Source of the DNA: Collybia mongolica
Taxonomy: Eukaryota; Basidiomycota; Agaricomycetes; Agaricales; Clitocybaceae
NCBI GenBank assembly: GCA_013420905.1
Contig: JAAXNY010000011.1
Location: forward strand, 1,550,001-1,614,000
DNA: 64,000 bases
Reading direction: 5' to 3'
Position 1 is the stretch's first letter, and each line of letters begins with the position of its first letter. This document shows, piece by piece, positions 1 through 11,310 of the stretch. The notes beneath the pieces were generated by a model. That model was given only the letters and a program-made list of their open reading frames with translations, ran no database searches and was not told the DNA's origin. The translations under genes were made by a program, and so were the position numbers.

Positions 1-3000
1 CTTGAAGAATTGGGCTCGGAACGCCCCAATTGGGGCATGTCCGGTGATGCATCGCACCACACAGGTGGTCAAAGCATGGCTGTGACCAGTTTTGCGCATC
101 CATGGCCCATTATTTACATGGGTCGGAGTAAGTGGGGTGTCCTTTTTTGCATAGAGTGTCAAGAAATTGGAGCCAATATACTTTTTGGACTGGAAAAGAG
201 ATTTCTAGCTGTTAAGCATGCGTGTGACTGCTTCACGTTGTGCAAAGTCAGCAGAGATAACCAGTGCTCCGCCCGCCTCAACGCGGGTCAAGACAGTGCT
301 GATGTGTGCCAGTTGGTGGTCTTCAATCTCCACCCCATTCATAATGTGGTGGAGGTGGATCTTGTGGATGGCGCGGAGCTGCAGCCAAGGCAGCAGCACA
401 TCACACACTTTGAGGGCGGACGCTTGACCTGAGTGGTGAGATGCATCAAGGGAGCGTTTAAGGGCATTGGTGGAGTTGGAGGAGATGTGGACATCATGTA
501 TGTCCTCTAGTCCAATGTCAGCTGCCTGCCGGATGCCTTCCGCAATTGCTTGCAGCTCGGCGTCATCAGACATAGAGAGGCCGGTAGCATACCAGTCCTC
601 ATATAGGTCCCCAGCATGCCAGACATGGTAGACCGCAACTGACTGCATGGGAGGGGGGGGAGTGGATGCATCAGTAACAATGCAGATGCTCCAGGGGGAA
701 TGAGAGGCCTCATTGACAGCACTCTTCAGTGATGTGATGCAGTCTTTCATGAAGTCCTCACGGTGGTCACTGCCCTTGGGTGGGGGGGTGACGATATCGT
801 AGACAATGTGACCAGGGAACAAGTCCTTGGGTCACATGCCCGGTTGGTTGAGTGGGTGGATAGGGTCTAGATCCACAGAGGAGAGGCCAAGATTAGACCA
901 GGCCTCTACGACAGGCGATACGAGTTTCCCAAGCCTATGGATTGGGTTGCGGGTGTTGAGGGTCTCGACTGAGAATTTTTGGTTCCCATCGATGAGGTGA
1001 CAAAAGGCGTGTGAGGCCTGAAGTGCATGGGAGCAGACATGACTCCTTTCCACCAGCTTCTTAACATAAAGGTGGATGGGGGGGATGCCTGCAAGGGTCT
1101 TGGCAGCCCCATTTGGGGATGTCTTGAAGGCACCAGTGATCCAAAGGCAAGCGCGCCTTTGCATCTTCCGGAGGTTATCGAGGGGGCCTGCCATGCGGGC
1201 CCCCTTGTACATCCAGAGCCTGCTCCCGTATGTGGCAATGGGGAGAACACAGGCTCGGTAGAGCATCCATTTGTGCTTGGGCCTGAGCCCGCACACGGAG
1301 TTGCTGAGGGAGAGCATAGCCTTCATGGAAGTGAGGGCTTTGTTCGTGTATCACTTGATGTGTTCCCTAAATGTGAGGGGATGGTCAAAGAAGAACCCAA
1401 GGTAGTGCCAGATGGTGCCAGGTCGGAGGGGGGTGTCCCCAGTATATGGGGCATAGCCAAGGTTGATGTCAGGGTTGATATCGCTGTGTTTTTGAGAGAA
1501 GTGGAATCCCTCGGACTTGCTGCACTCAAGCACCAGACCCATTGCCTGGGTGAGCTTGAATACAACTTTGTAAGCTCTCTTGAGCTTGATAAGGTTCTGA
1601 TCAAACATGTCCAACTGCACTATGATGGTGCCATCGTCCACGTAGGAAATTAGAGAGGCTATGTGAACCCTCCATTCAAATTCCTTGAGGAGGGGTTCAA
1701 GGCATAGAGCAGAGAGGATAGGGGACAGGGCAGAGCCCTGTCCCAAACCAACGCTGGATGGGAAGAGTGGGGACAGTTTGTTGTCCCACGCATATCTAGT
1801 ATGACGATCAACGAGGTATGACCTGAAGAATGCAACCACTTCTGGCGCAAATCCCTGTCTCTCAAGGATGTGTAGGAGGACCTCATGGTTTACCGATGGA
1901 AAGAACTGAGCCAGGTCAAAAGCAACGATGCTTGTCTTGAGTTTAGCATGCCATCTGGACCGGACAACATGCATGAGGAAGCAACCAGCATCCTTAGTGG
2001 AGTTCTGACAGACCCCTCCGAACTGATTGGGGTGGAGTACACCATGTTGAGCAGCTTCAAACTGCATCCTGGTGGACAACATTTTCTCTAGTAGTTTACC
2101 CAACATGTTCAAGAGAACTATTGGGCGAAACGACTTGGGAGTGTCATACAATGGTTTACCTGGCTTGGGTATGACCACTGTAATGGATGTTTTAAACTCA
2201 GCAGGCCAATGGCCTGATGAGAGACAAGTGTTCGCAAGCCACAAAAGTAGTTTGCTGCACTGATCATCTTGGGTGATCCATTTAAGGTGATGCCATGAGC
2301 TGTGATCCGGCCTGGGGGCGGATCGATTCAAAGTGCCTGATAAGGCTTCCGACATCTCAGCAGCAGAGTAGGGGACCCACGCCCGAGTTGTGGGTGAGGT
2401 CCAAGCGTTGCCCAGCTTGTCAAGGTCGATGGGCCTATCAATAGCTGAGTTGAAGGTGGAGTGCAGTGCGTTCCATAGCGACTCCGTGGTGCTGCATGGC
2501 ACGCCTTGGTACGAGATGGCCTTGACCGGGGGGTGTCTTGCGTGGGCCCACCCAGTCCATGAGATCCCATGGTCTGAGGTTAGTGTTTGCAATCTCATCA
2601 ATGCATTCATCGAAGTGCTTACATTTTGCTTTATGCGTGGCAGCCTTGAAGGCCTTCCAGTCCTCTGGGAGATCAGAGCTCATGGCCTCAGACCTTGTCC
2701 GGGCACAGTCCAAGTCCCACCAAGACTTAGACCGGGCGCAAGCCTGGTTAGCCTTAGCATGATGGGACCATGCCGTTTCAAAGCCCTCAGCTATCGCCTG
2801 AGCAACCAGTTGAGTTTGTTCTGCTGACATGATGTCAGGGATTTGGATGAGCCCAAGAAGTAAATGCACTTCCACAAGGAACATGTCTTCTTCTTCAGAG
2901 TTGATTTTGATTGACATCTTCCCTTCGGGGAACTCGACCCTAAGGGGGATGTCTAGGAGTAGAGGGAAGTGATCAGGCTCACTCTTATCACCTATTGTCA

Positions 3001-3684
3001 GGTCAGCTGTGTATCCCCAGAATGCAGGGACAAACACAAGGTCAAGGACTGAGCCGCATAGAGCCGAGTTGTATGGCTGATGTGTGACCCAACCTGAGGG
3101 GGGGGTAATCCTCTCAAGGCTGAGGGCGGCCGCACACTCTATGAGCCTATTGGCCATGGGGTGCTCATGATTGAGGGTAGCATCCCAATGCACTGAGGGG
3201 CAATTAAAATCACCCCCCATGTAGCTAACATTGGGGAAGGCATCCAGGTGATCCTCAAGGAATCAGATTGCGGATCCATTCTCATCCAAGTAGACGGTCA
3301 TCAAGTGTACTGGGCCAAGATGACCTCATACAGTGATGAGCATGACATCACGGTGGTTGACAATGTCTGATTGGAGCTTAGGTTTAACCAAGTGGATGGC
3401 TTGGTTGACTAGGCCATGATGTGCGGCCTATCTTTGGCTGTGTCAAACCCTTTGGGGAACATGGGAATCCAGTCCAGGTGGATGGGAGGACCCCTGATGG
3501 GGATTCCATCTTTCTCGGTCAAGGAGGCTGTATACCATACAGTGGCCCATGGGGGCTCCTGCAGGAAGAGGATGTCAGTGACGTCCTTGCGACATTCTAA
3601 CAGATTGACTGTCCAGTGTTGTTTGTGCCCGACATTTTGGCAGTAGATTCTGAGCATATTTACATTGCAAGTTGTACTAGACAT
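1..3684 (-). pseudogene. LINE A ORF2: endonuclease, reverse transcriptase, RNase H (broken)
   Basis: The endonuclease starts at 3684 (RIYCQNVG, then ILFLQEPPW) and continues through in-frame stops near 3330 and 3270 to the GDFNCPS motif near 3215 and a PDHFPLLLD motif near 2960. The reverse transcriptase is open from 2610 to 1351. It has IPKPGK, FRPIVLLNMLGKLLE, a VAFDLAQFFPSV block and the catalytic YVDD at 1633-1644 (minus). RNase H lies at 822-205, with a TDAS segment, DDAELQAIAEGI and a degenerate histidine-containing tail. Nonsense codons in the endonuclease and frame changes between RT and RNase H make it non-functional. The RT catalytic block itself is still open. Confidence 0.88.
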
Positions 3685-3711
3685 TAATCAAGTAACTTTT
3701 TGTCGAATTGC

Positions 3712-4545
3712 TCAAGTACCCTCCCTGCGTCCTTGGAGCCTGTCTCCTGTAACAGTAGGGAAGGGGGTATTAGTGGAGGGCACAAAGCGTAAGAGCTCAT
3801 TGCCTACCTTCTGGGCAGTGTACTTGGCCACTAGCCATTTGGCATCGTAGCAGTGTTTCCAAAAGGAACACTTTCTGTCGTTAGACTCATGGGCGAGTCC
3901 ACAGTTGACGCACCAGGAGGTGTGTGGGCACTTATGACCTGCTAGTGTGGCAAGTCTTGGTGGGGTAGCCTTGGGGGTGGCCTTGCAGCACGCTGCCAAG
4001 TTGCAGTGATTGCGGGCATCATGGGGCCCGCCGCAATAGGAGCACAGTTGAGCTCTGAAGGGACAGACCTCCTTGCAGTGGCCAAACCTCTAGCACTTTG
4101 TGCAGATAGGGATGCCTGTCCGCTTATCAGCAGGCAGGATGGTCAGAGACTGGGACCCGAGCATGAAGCTCTTGTTCCGAAGGCTGCGGAGGTGGGTACC
4201 TCCCCGAGAGTCATAGATGTTGAAAAACATGGTACATGAGTCCGACGTCTTAGAGTTTCTGACCATGCAGGGGAGCGCCCCTTGGTACAGATGGATTGCA
4301 CCTTTCCATTTGCAGGATTCAAGAATTGCCTTGACCTCCAGTGGAGTGATGGGAATGGGCTTCCCAGTTTCGTTACGAGTCCTTATGTTTACATAAGTAA
4401 CTCGTTCATCATCCTGGGTTTGCGGGGAAAATTCAGCGTACCCAACAAGATCCAGTGTTGTTTTTCCCACGGTTAGTAATTTTGAAGTGTTCCGAGAATT
4501 CATTAGAACATGATCAGTAAACATTTTGAAGTACATCAGTAACAC
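3712..4545 (-). pseudogene. LINE A ORF1 (gag-like, CCHC zinc knuckles), broken
   Basis: Two open stretches (4545-4090 and 3999-3712) lie in one reading frame, interrupted by a TAG at about 4090. The stop falls inside a zinc-knuckle motif: CTKC is followed by the stop and then RFGHC. The homologous sequence suggests the lost codon was TGG. Further cysteine/histidine clusters follow (CSYCGGPHDARNHC and CVNCGLAHESNDRKC). ORF1 proteins of this kind bind LINE RNA. The N-terminal half is missing compared with copy C. The open end at 3712 lies just upstream of the endonuclease start, the usual ORF1-ORF2 spacing. Confidence 0.82.
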
Positions 4546-4715
4546 TTTGTAGTCGTGGAAATATTTTTCTAACTGTGGGAATCAATATTAGCCGACGCGC
4601 GGATTTCGAGCAAAAAAGGCAACTGCTAACATAAGCTGCATTCAATATTATAATTTCGAGTTAATTGGTCTTATGTTGGGATATCTCAAGAATTAATTAA
4701 TAACTGTCCACTGCA

Positions 4716-4785
4716 TAATCATGCTTACGTTTGTCAACTACGCTGTTAACTCTAACAGCGTAGTTGACAAACGTAAGCACGATTA
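4716..4785. repeat. Near-perfect hairpin: 33-bp inverted repeat with 4-nt loop
   Basis: The left arm is 4716-4748, the loop is ACTC at 4749-4752 and the right arm is 4753-4785. The arms are complementary at 32 of 33 positions; the mismatch is an A/G change next to the outer end. It lies about 160 bp beyond the 5' end of LINE A. It resembles no terminator or RNA gene I recognise. It could be a foldback remnant or a tiny MITE. Confidence 0.9.
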
Positions 4786-4820
4786 CAAGAGGCTTCTTCC
4801 GCTTTGGGCCAAACTTTTCC

Positions 4821-5790
4821 CACACTACAAAACATTGAATATCTCAACAATGACAAGACCTATGGATGCAATTTAAATTGCTATCACTAGATATGGTGAA
4901 GGGCTACCCAATTGGTATATTTGTATGTATTTGTATCTGTTTGTTCACCTTCAAACATCATGATCAAAAGCAGCTCTCTCACTACAAGCATGTTACAAAT
5001 GAATATCAAGTTTGTATATGACTTTGCCACAGCTAGCCAAACAAACAATACCATTGAAGTTCCCACAATATAAATCATTGCATATCTTAACAACAACAAG
5101 GCCTATGGATATAATTTAAATTGCTAGTGTTAGATATGGTGAAGTAGTACCTCATGTATATGTTTGTAAGTGTTTGTATTTGTTTTTATTTTTCTAAACC
5201 TCATCAACAACAATTTTCTTGCTACATATTACAAATGAATACTGTCTGTATATCACTTCATCACATCTGGCCAAACAAACAATAATATTAAAGAAATTCC
5301 CACAATATAGATGATGCTTATCTCAGCAAATACAAAGCTGATGGACATGCTACTACTAGACATTGTAAAGGAATACATGATGTGTTGATTTATATGTGTT
5401 TGTAGTTGTTTGTACCCTTCCAAATCTCATTATCAACAACAACTTTTTTACTACATATTACAAATGAATATCATCTGTATATTACTTTGCCAACATCTGG
5501 CCAAACAAACAATATTAATGAAATTCCCACAATATACATAGATGATACATATCTCAGCAAATACAAGGCTAACAGACACAATTGAAATTGCTACTACTCC
5601 TAGACCTATGGAGGGGGTACACCAGGAAATGTATATTTATATTTGTTTGCCTTTCCAAATTTGATTATAATCTCTTATTATATCTATTTTAATATCACAT
5701 TTATATATTACTTGGCCATAAGCATAGCCAAACAAGTCAATGTGGATGCTCCTGGAATCTATAATGCTCAATATCTTGACAATGGCTAGC
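4821..5790. repeat. Diverged tandem repeat, about four units of roughly 235 bp
   Basis: Units start near 4821, 5064, 5301 and 5528 with a conserved CACAATATA-like start. Each then has a 'TATCTCA(G/A)CAA' block, 'GCTACTAGA'-like and 'TGTTTGTA' blocks, and ends with 'GCCAAACAAACAAT'. Spacing is 243, 237 and 227 bp. A partial fifth unit runs to about 5790. The repeat is AT-rich, has no reading frame, and is diverged enough to be old. Confidence 0.8.
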
Positions 5791-6043
5791 TATATGAGTA
5801 TGGTTAAATATAGTATGTGATAATACAACGAAAAACACTTAACAGGCATATGTACATTTGTTTGAACTTTGTCTTTGATGATGATATTTCTATTTTTAGC
5901 ATATCTGATAAGTTTTTGATGAACCCAGGATGCAAGGCTAGAAATAAAATGTTAAATGTTGAATGGTTGATATACATTTCAATACTATAGGAACTTGTTT
6001 CTATTATTACAAGTTCTTTATCAACCCAGGTTTCAGGCAAAAA

Positions 6044-6074
<31 letters not shown>

Positions 6075-8983
6075 CATATTTCAACACTGCAGGAAAATAT
6101 TTCCATAATGGGATTTTTCTTCTCTTGTGGCTTTTTACAGCATTTTTCCACAAACACAAAGTATTGTGACATAATTTACATGTATTTGGGATGCTTACAT
6201 AATGCTTTTGATGATGCCATCAAAATTATGCATATCTAATATTTCAAAGTGTCATGTTTGAAAATTTATTTTGTGTTTTTCTCCATAACCAGTAAAGCTA
6301 TTAACTTTGTTTTGATATATTTGGAATGTACAAACATGGCTCTACAATTTCCTTGTTGAGCATATTTTTCCCACAGTCTATTTTGAGCAAAATACTAGAA
6401 ATGTCCAGATTCAGCTAGTTTTGAAGGTCTGTGTGTTATGTCAGGGGTGAACAAACATCTTATAACAACAATGACCCTTACCAAACATGACCCTTGTGGA
6501 AAATTACACTAAACATTGGAATAATCAACAACTACTACTATATTTACCTGCAATACAAATTAGATTGATTTCTCTATTTATTGGCACATATCACATGATC
6601 TATTCCACCATATAAGTATACCAAATACATGACAACAATCTGAATGTCCATGATCCTGGGAAAAGTTATTTCTGATAGTTTTTGTGTTTTCTCCATAACC
6701 CAGCAAGCTATGGCATTGGGTTTTGTGCACAGGTATTGCTTGTTTACTTGGTAACATTTTCTCATGGTCACATGACCTCTATAAACTATCATCTACATTG
6801 TTTCTACTCATTTACAACTTCCTGAATGTGGAATGGAGCCACACAGTGTGTTGGCCCACTCCACCCAAGTAGGCATTTGGATCAATATTACTTCCTTGGT
6901 GATTTAACTATTTGGTATATTCTTTGTTTATTAATTGTCTTGAAATTTAAACAATTAGTTTAAGTTTCACAATTGGGTAGTCCAATCTATAAATAGGTAC
7001 ATTGGATAAATACTGTGGGTGTACTAGAAGTCTATATCAGCCTACTAGAGCTGTGCAAATAGTACAGGGGTAAAGTATTAGTAAGAAGTAAACTAATATT
7101 TGTAAAAGGAATAAGAACATATCACAAGGTAGATAGAATTACACCAAGGTAGTCTCAAGGTATACAGCAGCATATAGGTGCATATACAATAGAACAAGGT
7201 ATATCTGAGCAACTAGATGTGAGGCACATATGCACTCACCTTACACACATCTGGTTTGGGCACAGGGGTGATTGGCACTACTTGGTCTAGACAGCACATT
7301 CAGGGGTGCACACCCAGCCACCAGGTGATGGTTCTACCATATGGAATACACCACTGCACCATCCATGTCCACCATGCTAGCTGCTCACTAGCAGATGTGG
7401 GCAGACAGTCACTGGTAATGTGGCAGGTGCCTCTGTAGTTCTTGCTGCAGCTCTTATTGTTGCAATTTTGCAGTTGTTATTTTCACTGAGAGGGGTGGGT
7501 ATGAGAGAGGGTGGTGGTATCCATGGCAGTGGGACTTGGCATTGTACTTGGCAGTATTGTGAACAATCATATGGCAGGGAGGTGATGGGTGGGGCAGCTG
7601 GGAATGTAGGGGTAGAGGTTGACAACAAGGCTAACAGGTGATGTAGTATCTATCAACAATATTCAGCCATTGCCAGTAATGGCCAAGAGTAGGCAGCAGG
7701 GGTCATTATAATAACAAGCACCTTGGACTGACAAGCTCATATTACCAAATGGTTAATCTGCATGCTTTATGCACATGACATGTAACCTTGAGGCCTTGTA
7801 TTTGACTCTCCAAAATATTGCATTTTTGTGTATTAAATAAGCAATGATAACTATGATTAAGTAAGCAATCTGGACAGTATGCATGGACTTTATGAGGAGT
7901 TGTTCCAAACTGGGTCTGAGCATCCAACTAACAGCGTGGATTTATGGACTTAGCTTTGACTTGGCTCAGATGCAGACTGCCAATTAAGCAGGGCTCCCTG
8001 CCAAACAGGGTCTGAGCTCAGACTGCAGACACCTGCATTTGTCTGTGTGGTCTGTGTGGCCCATATAGCTCAGTGTAAAATCCCCAGAGAAGCTACTGAG
8101 TTGGTTGTATATTTGGAACATACAAATATGGATCTACATTTCCAAGTTTGTTAATTTTTTCACATAGTCCATCTATGAGAGTCTCAGTCCCTACTTTACC
8201 AGCTGACTGGTTTTTAAGGGAAGTGCCTAGATATATATGGTTACCTTTTGTTGTTGGGTATTTGTATAGGATCTATAAACACCAACTTCTATTGGCAATT
8301 CATATGCAGTTGCTTATATCATACACGATGGATATGGGTGAAGTTGTAAGGGGATCACTTGTTTGTCCACATCTAGCCATCAGAATCACTATTGCACAGC
8401 TCACATAGCCTCACTGTTATATCTATTATTCTGACACACACTGCTTTAACCCCTTGACAGATAGTAGTTTACTCTGGACTAACATATCACAGATGTATTG
8501 TTGCATCAGTAGAGTTACTGATATCAGATTCTGTTGTTATTTGAGACATAGGTACAATGTACTGTATATAAGGTGCCCCTTCCTCTCCATGGAAGGGCAC
8601 CTTTGCAATAGACTTGGATTGGGTTCTCTGCTCATGATCAAGCCCCTAGTGCTCTATGCTCATCCCTTCCCTGCATGGTTGTTCATACTGTGTATACTAC
8701 TCCCTGCCTGAGCCTCTTGGCAACACAACCCCTTACAGAAGTGCAACAAATATTTGGCAAGCTCAAATGTGTGGTCATATTACATCTTCATGTTGTGTAT
8801 CCATCAGGCCTTCCATGATATCAAGCTACTCCCTGTACCCTACAATCTAATTCTAGGACAATGCCTGACAAGTGTTCCAGAACCAAACTTATCAACAACA
8901 AAAAGTAATATAAAGTTGAAGAGATTCTGGATAGCTAGTTCTATTGCAACAACCTGGTTCTAGAAATATAAAGAAAAGTTAAT
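5791..8983. other. AT-rich stretch with no gene recognised
   Basis: Only short open frames without recognisable motifs occur on either strand. Base composition is AT-rich, unlike the coding half of the window, and no splice-connected frame could be followed. I see no tRNA or rRNA. It is most likely decayed transposon sequence. Confidence 0.6.
6045..6074. repeat. Microsatellite (TTGA)n, about 7.5 copies
   Basis: An uninterrupted run of the tetranucleotide TTGA is seen directly in the sequence. Confidence 0.95.
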
Positions 8984-9026
8984 CAAAAAAAAAAAACATA
9001 AGGACTCGTATCTGCCAGTAATGGCC
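7672..9026 (+). repeat. Possible retroposed segment: 13-bp direct repeats flanking a stretch with an internal A-tract
   Basis: GCCAGTAATGGCC occurs at 7672-7684 and again at 9014-9026. A run of 12 A lies at about 8985-8996, 17 bp before the second copy. Direct repeats plus a 3' A-run are what target-primed insertion of a plus-strand LINE or SINE would leave. The A-run does not abut the repeat and no coding domain is visible inside, so this is tentative. Confidence 0.3.
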
Positions 9027-10457
9027 CTCTACCTCAAGTCATATGTGACGGTGGAACCAAAGAAGGGGAAGTTGGGGATGCGGAGGAAGGTCTTGGAGGA
9101 CCTGACCTCAACCCATGTCTCTGTCTCAGCCCCCCGAGCCTCCTTTGCCTTGGCGTCAAATAACTGGTAGAGGACCTGGAGGTTGTCTTTGGAAGGCACA
9201 GAATCCATGATGAGGGACAAACCCCCGAGATGGTTCCATGTTTCCATGACAGCACGGACAGTTCGTCAATTGGAACTGAGGATACTGTTGATTGTTGGTA
9301 TAACAGGAGCATTGTCCCAGTATACCGGTGGGGAGCAGAAGACCACAACTTCTTTCCAAGAGGAGCTGTGGGTGGTAGAACACTTCATGTTGGCGCAAGC
9401 CCATTCAGCATTTGTGCAGGAAGTGGCAGCCCCGCCTGCAACAATTTGTTGCGCTTGGACGATGGATGCATTGGGAGCTGAGGGGAAGGACTTGGCCATC
9501 TGGACTAGTCCTTCAGCCATGGCAGTGGTGCCCTTCCTCCTCTTAGAAGGGGGAGGTTGGGGGAGAGCAGCAGCAGCAGCTGCAGTAGAGGCAAACAAGG
9601 CCGGGGTAGGCCAAGGAGGGGGAGGCAGAGGCCGTCTAGATGACCGGGCTGGGATAAGCTTCCTTTGGGGCCTGCAGAGACCTGCAGGATTGGAGGTAGC
9701 ATTGGACGAGTGGGGGGGCCGCTGCCCTGACCCGGGAGGGCCATACTTAGGAGGGGGAGGAGCATCAGGGGGGAGCTGACTCTGAAGGCTGTCAATGACC
9801 TGTTGCAGGGCAGCGACTTGAGAGGTCCCATTGGCAACATGCCAGATGAGGCCGAGTATACGACCTGAAGGAGCTCAGTGGCAAAAGTGTCAGTGAGGTG
9901 GGCAGGGACGTGGTATCCCTTTTCAGTCCAGAGGTTCATAAGCTCTGTTGTGTTGTGGAGCAACAAGGTAGCCGCCTGGACGTCAAGCTCTGCTGATTCT
10001 TTCGAACCAGTTGGGAGGAAGGTGTCAGCAGGGTTGTCAAAGCTCTCCTGGAAAGACTTCATCTCCACCCCCTCCAAGGTTTCCTCTCAGTCCTGGGGAG
10101 GTGGGGCTGGGGCTTTGGTGGATGACAATGTGACAGTGTCGTTGTCTGCTGCAGTATCCATCAGGGTGGAAGAATCCTCCTCTGATGCGGGTGCAGGCAT
10201 GGGTGGTCAAAAGAAGACCCATTGTGCAATAGTAGGGAGGCCCGGGGGTCTCTGAGGAGTGGTGCTCCTGGTTGGAGCAGGGGAGGAGGACCTGCGAAGG
10301 TAGTTGCAAATGTCTGGCGGTTTCGAGGCGCGTTCTGCTGATCGCTGGGATCAGCCAGGTGGGTTGTCTTTGCCCATGTCAAAGGCATGGGGCTTGGTTG
10401 GTAGAGCATTATCAGGGGTGATCTAGGGCAGCAGGGTGCATAGAACGACAATGACAA
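9027..10457 (-). pseudogene. LINE copy B: ORF1 (gag-like) fragment only
   Basis: Broken minus-strand frames here match the ORF1 of LINE copy C in order. One segment reads ELMNLWTEKGYHVPAHLTDT. A proline-rich linker follows, then AEGLVQMAKSFPSAPN and a C-terminal PNFPFFGSTVTYDL block. The corresponding blocks in copy C are EFIKFAELNKRTWNTEELDS, LVMLAQAFPHLPPSK and MVVDFPFYG. At least two frameshifts are needed to join it. No zinc knuckle, endonuclease or RT follows; homology stops at about 9027. It overlaps in content with the start of copy A, so A and B are separate insertions. Confidence 0.7.
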
Positions 10458-11286
10458 CTATGGTGGTGGCTGTGCATGTCATGGTAACAAGTCAAGAAGC
10501 AATTGATGTGCAATGGTCACATTACCGTTGCCATGTCTTCATTGGTTCTTTTCAACCACATCAACAACATCTGCCAAACTGCCAACACCAACACCAACAC
10601 CAACGCACCCATGCCGCCAATGCCAATGCATCAAATGCCAACTGACGTCAACATGACGACACACAAGATGGTGTGGGGCGAAGGATAGAAATGGATGTGG
10701 AATGAGGGGATGACGAGGAAAGGGCACCCCGAGGGGCAGAACCAGGTGAGTTGTACACCACTGCTCACCCACACACTCACCATGCAGTGCGTCCCCCCCC
10801 CACTTCAGGAACTTGAGACAAAGGATATGGCTGCCAACAGCAACAGTGAGGAAGGCGGCAACAACAACAATGAAGACAGCAACAGCAACAGCAGCAGCAC
10901 CAACAACAGCACAATAACAATGACAACTACAACAAAGATGACCACCACCACCACAAGGACAACAAGGATGAGGACAACTAAGGACAATGACAACAATGGG
11001 GACAACAACAAGAAAAGCAGCCAGTGCTGCTGCCACTGAAACCCAGGCTGCTGATGATGCCATGGGGGCCAACAAGGATGATGGGGGGGCGGGAGCCCCT
11101 GCCCCTGCCCATATTCAATTATGTTTTATAATCCATGTATTATATTTAGTAGCAAGATATATCATTATCCTATCAATGTATGTAGAACGTTAGTAAGTAA
11201 ACCGTTATATGTAAGTAAGTAATTTATAAATGAAGAAAGTAACTGAGTCCGCATGGACTTTTGCAGTCTGCGCAGAGTCTGCAAGG
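10458..11286. repeat. Low-complexity AAC/CAACAG-rich region
   Basis: Runs of CAACAC, AACAGC and ACAACA triplets fill about 10583-10605 and 10834-11020. On the plus strand these read as Asn/Ser/Thr-rich and on the minus strand as Val/Leu-rich frames. Neither looks like a gene. The stretch lies between LINE B (5' side) and the 3' end of LINE C. From about 11100 to 11230 it becomes AT-rich with TAAGTAAGTAA-type repeats. No promoter or gene is supported. Confidence 0.6.
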
Positions 11287-11310
11287 ACATGTGGGGGACT
11301 GTAAAGTACA
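11287..11310. repeat. Isolated terminal inverted repeat end, related to the 12750-15245 element
   Basis: The sequence GACATGTGGGGGACTGTAAAG matches the right end of the TIR element at 15222-15240 (GATGTGGGGGAGTGTAAAG) with few changes. It sits exactly where the LINE C RNase H region stops being homologous to copy A. I could not find the matching left end, so this is either a solo end or the edge of an element whose other end has decayed. Confidence 0.55.

Larger units (their letters stand above)
1..4560 (-). mobile_element. Non-LTR retrotransposon (LINE), copy A, Tad1/I-like, degenerate and open at the left edge
   Basis: Read on the minus strand this is a LINE with, in order, an ORF1 with CCHC zinc knuckles, an APE-type endonuclease, a reverse transcriptase and an RNase H domain. 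The order EN-RT-RNase H is typical of the Tad1 and I groups known from fungi. The 5' end appears truncated near 4560, where recognisable ORF1 sequence stops. The 3' side runs off the window: after the RNase H domain the frame continues through one stop codon into a segment with the motif TGHAPIGAFR, which resembles the conserved tail of fungal LINEs. Several nonsense codons show that the copy is dead. Clade assignment is by inspection only. Confidence 0.88.

Noticed and set aside
10..432. Plus-strand open frame of about 140 codons
   Set aside because: It is the antisense shadow of the LINE A RNase H region, which has recognisable motifs on the minus strand.
1027..1653. Plus-strand open frame of about 208 codons
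   Set aside because: Antisense to the LINE A reverse transcriptase including its YVDD; no domain features of its own.
4716..4785. Rho-independent terminator
   Set aside because: No U-tract follows, the organism is eukaryotic, and no gene ends beside it.
9027..10457. LINE B as the missing 5' part of LINE A
   Set aside because: B and A both contain the ORF1 segment around the FPFFG/AEFSP block, so they overlap in content and must be different copies.
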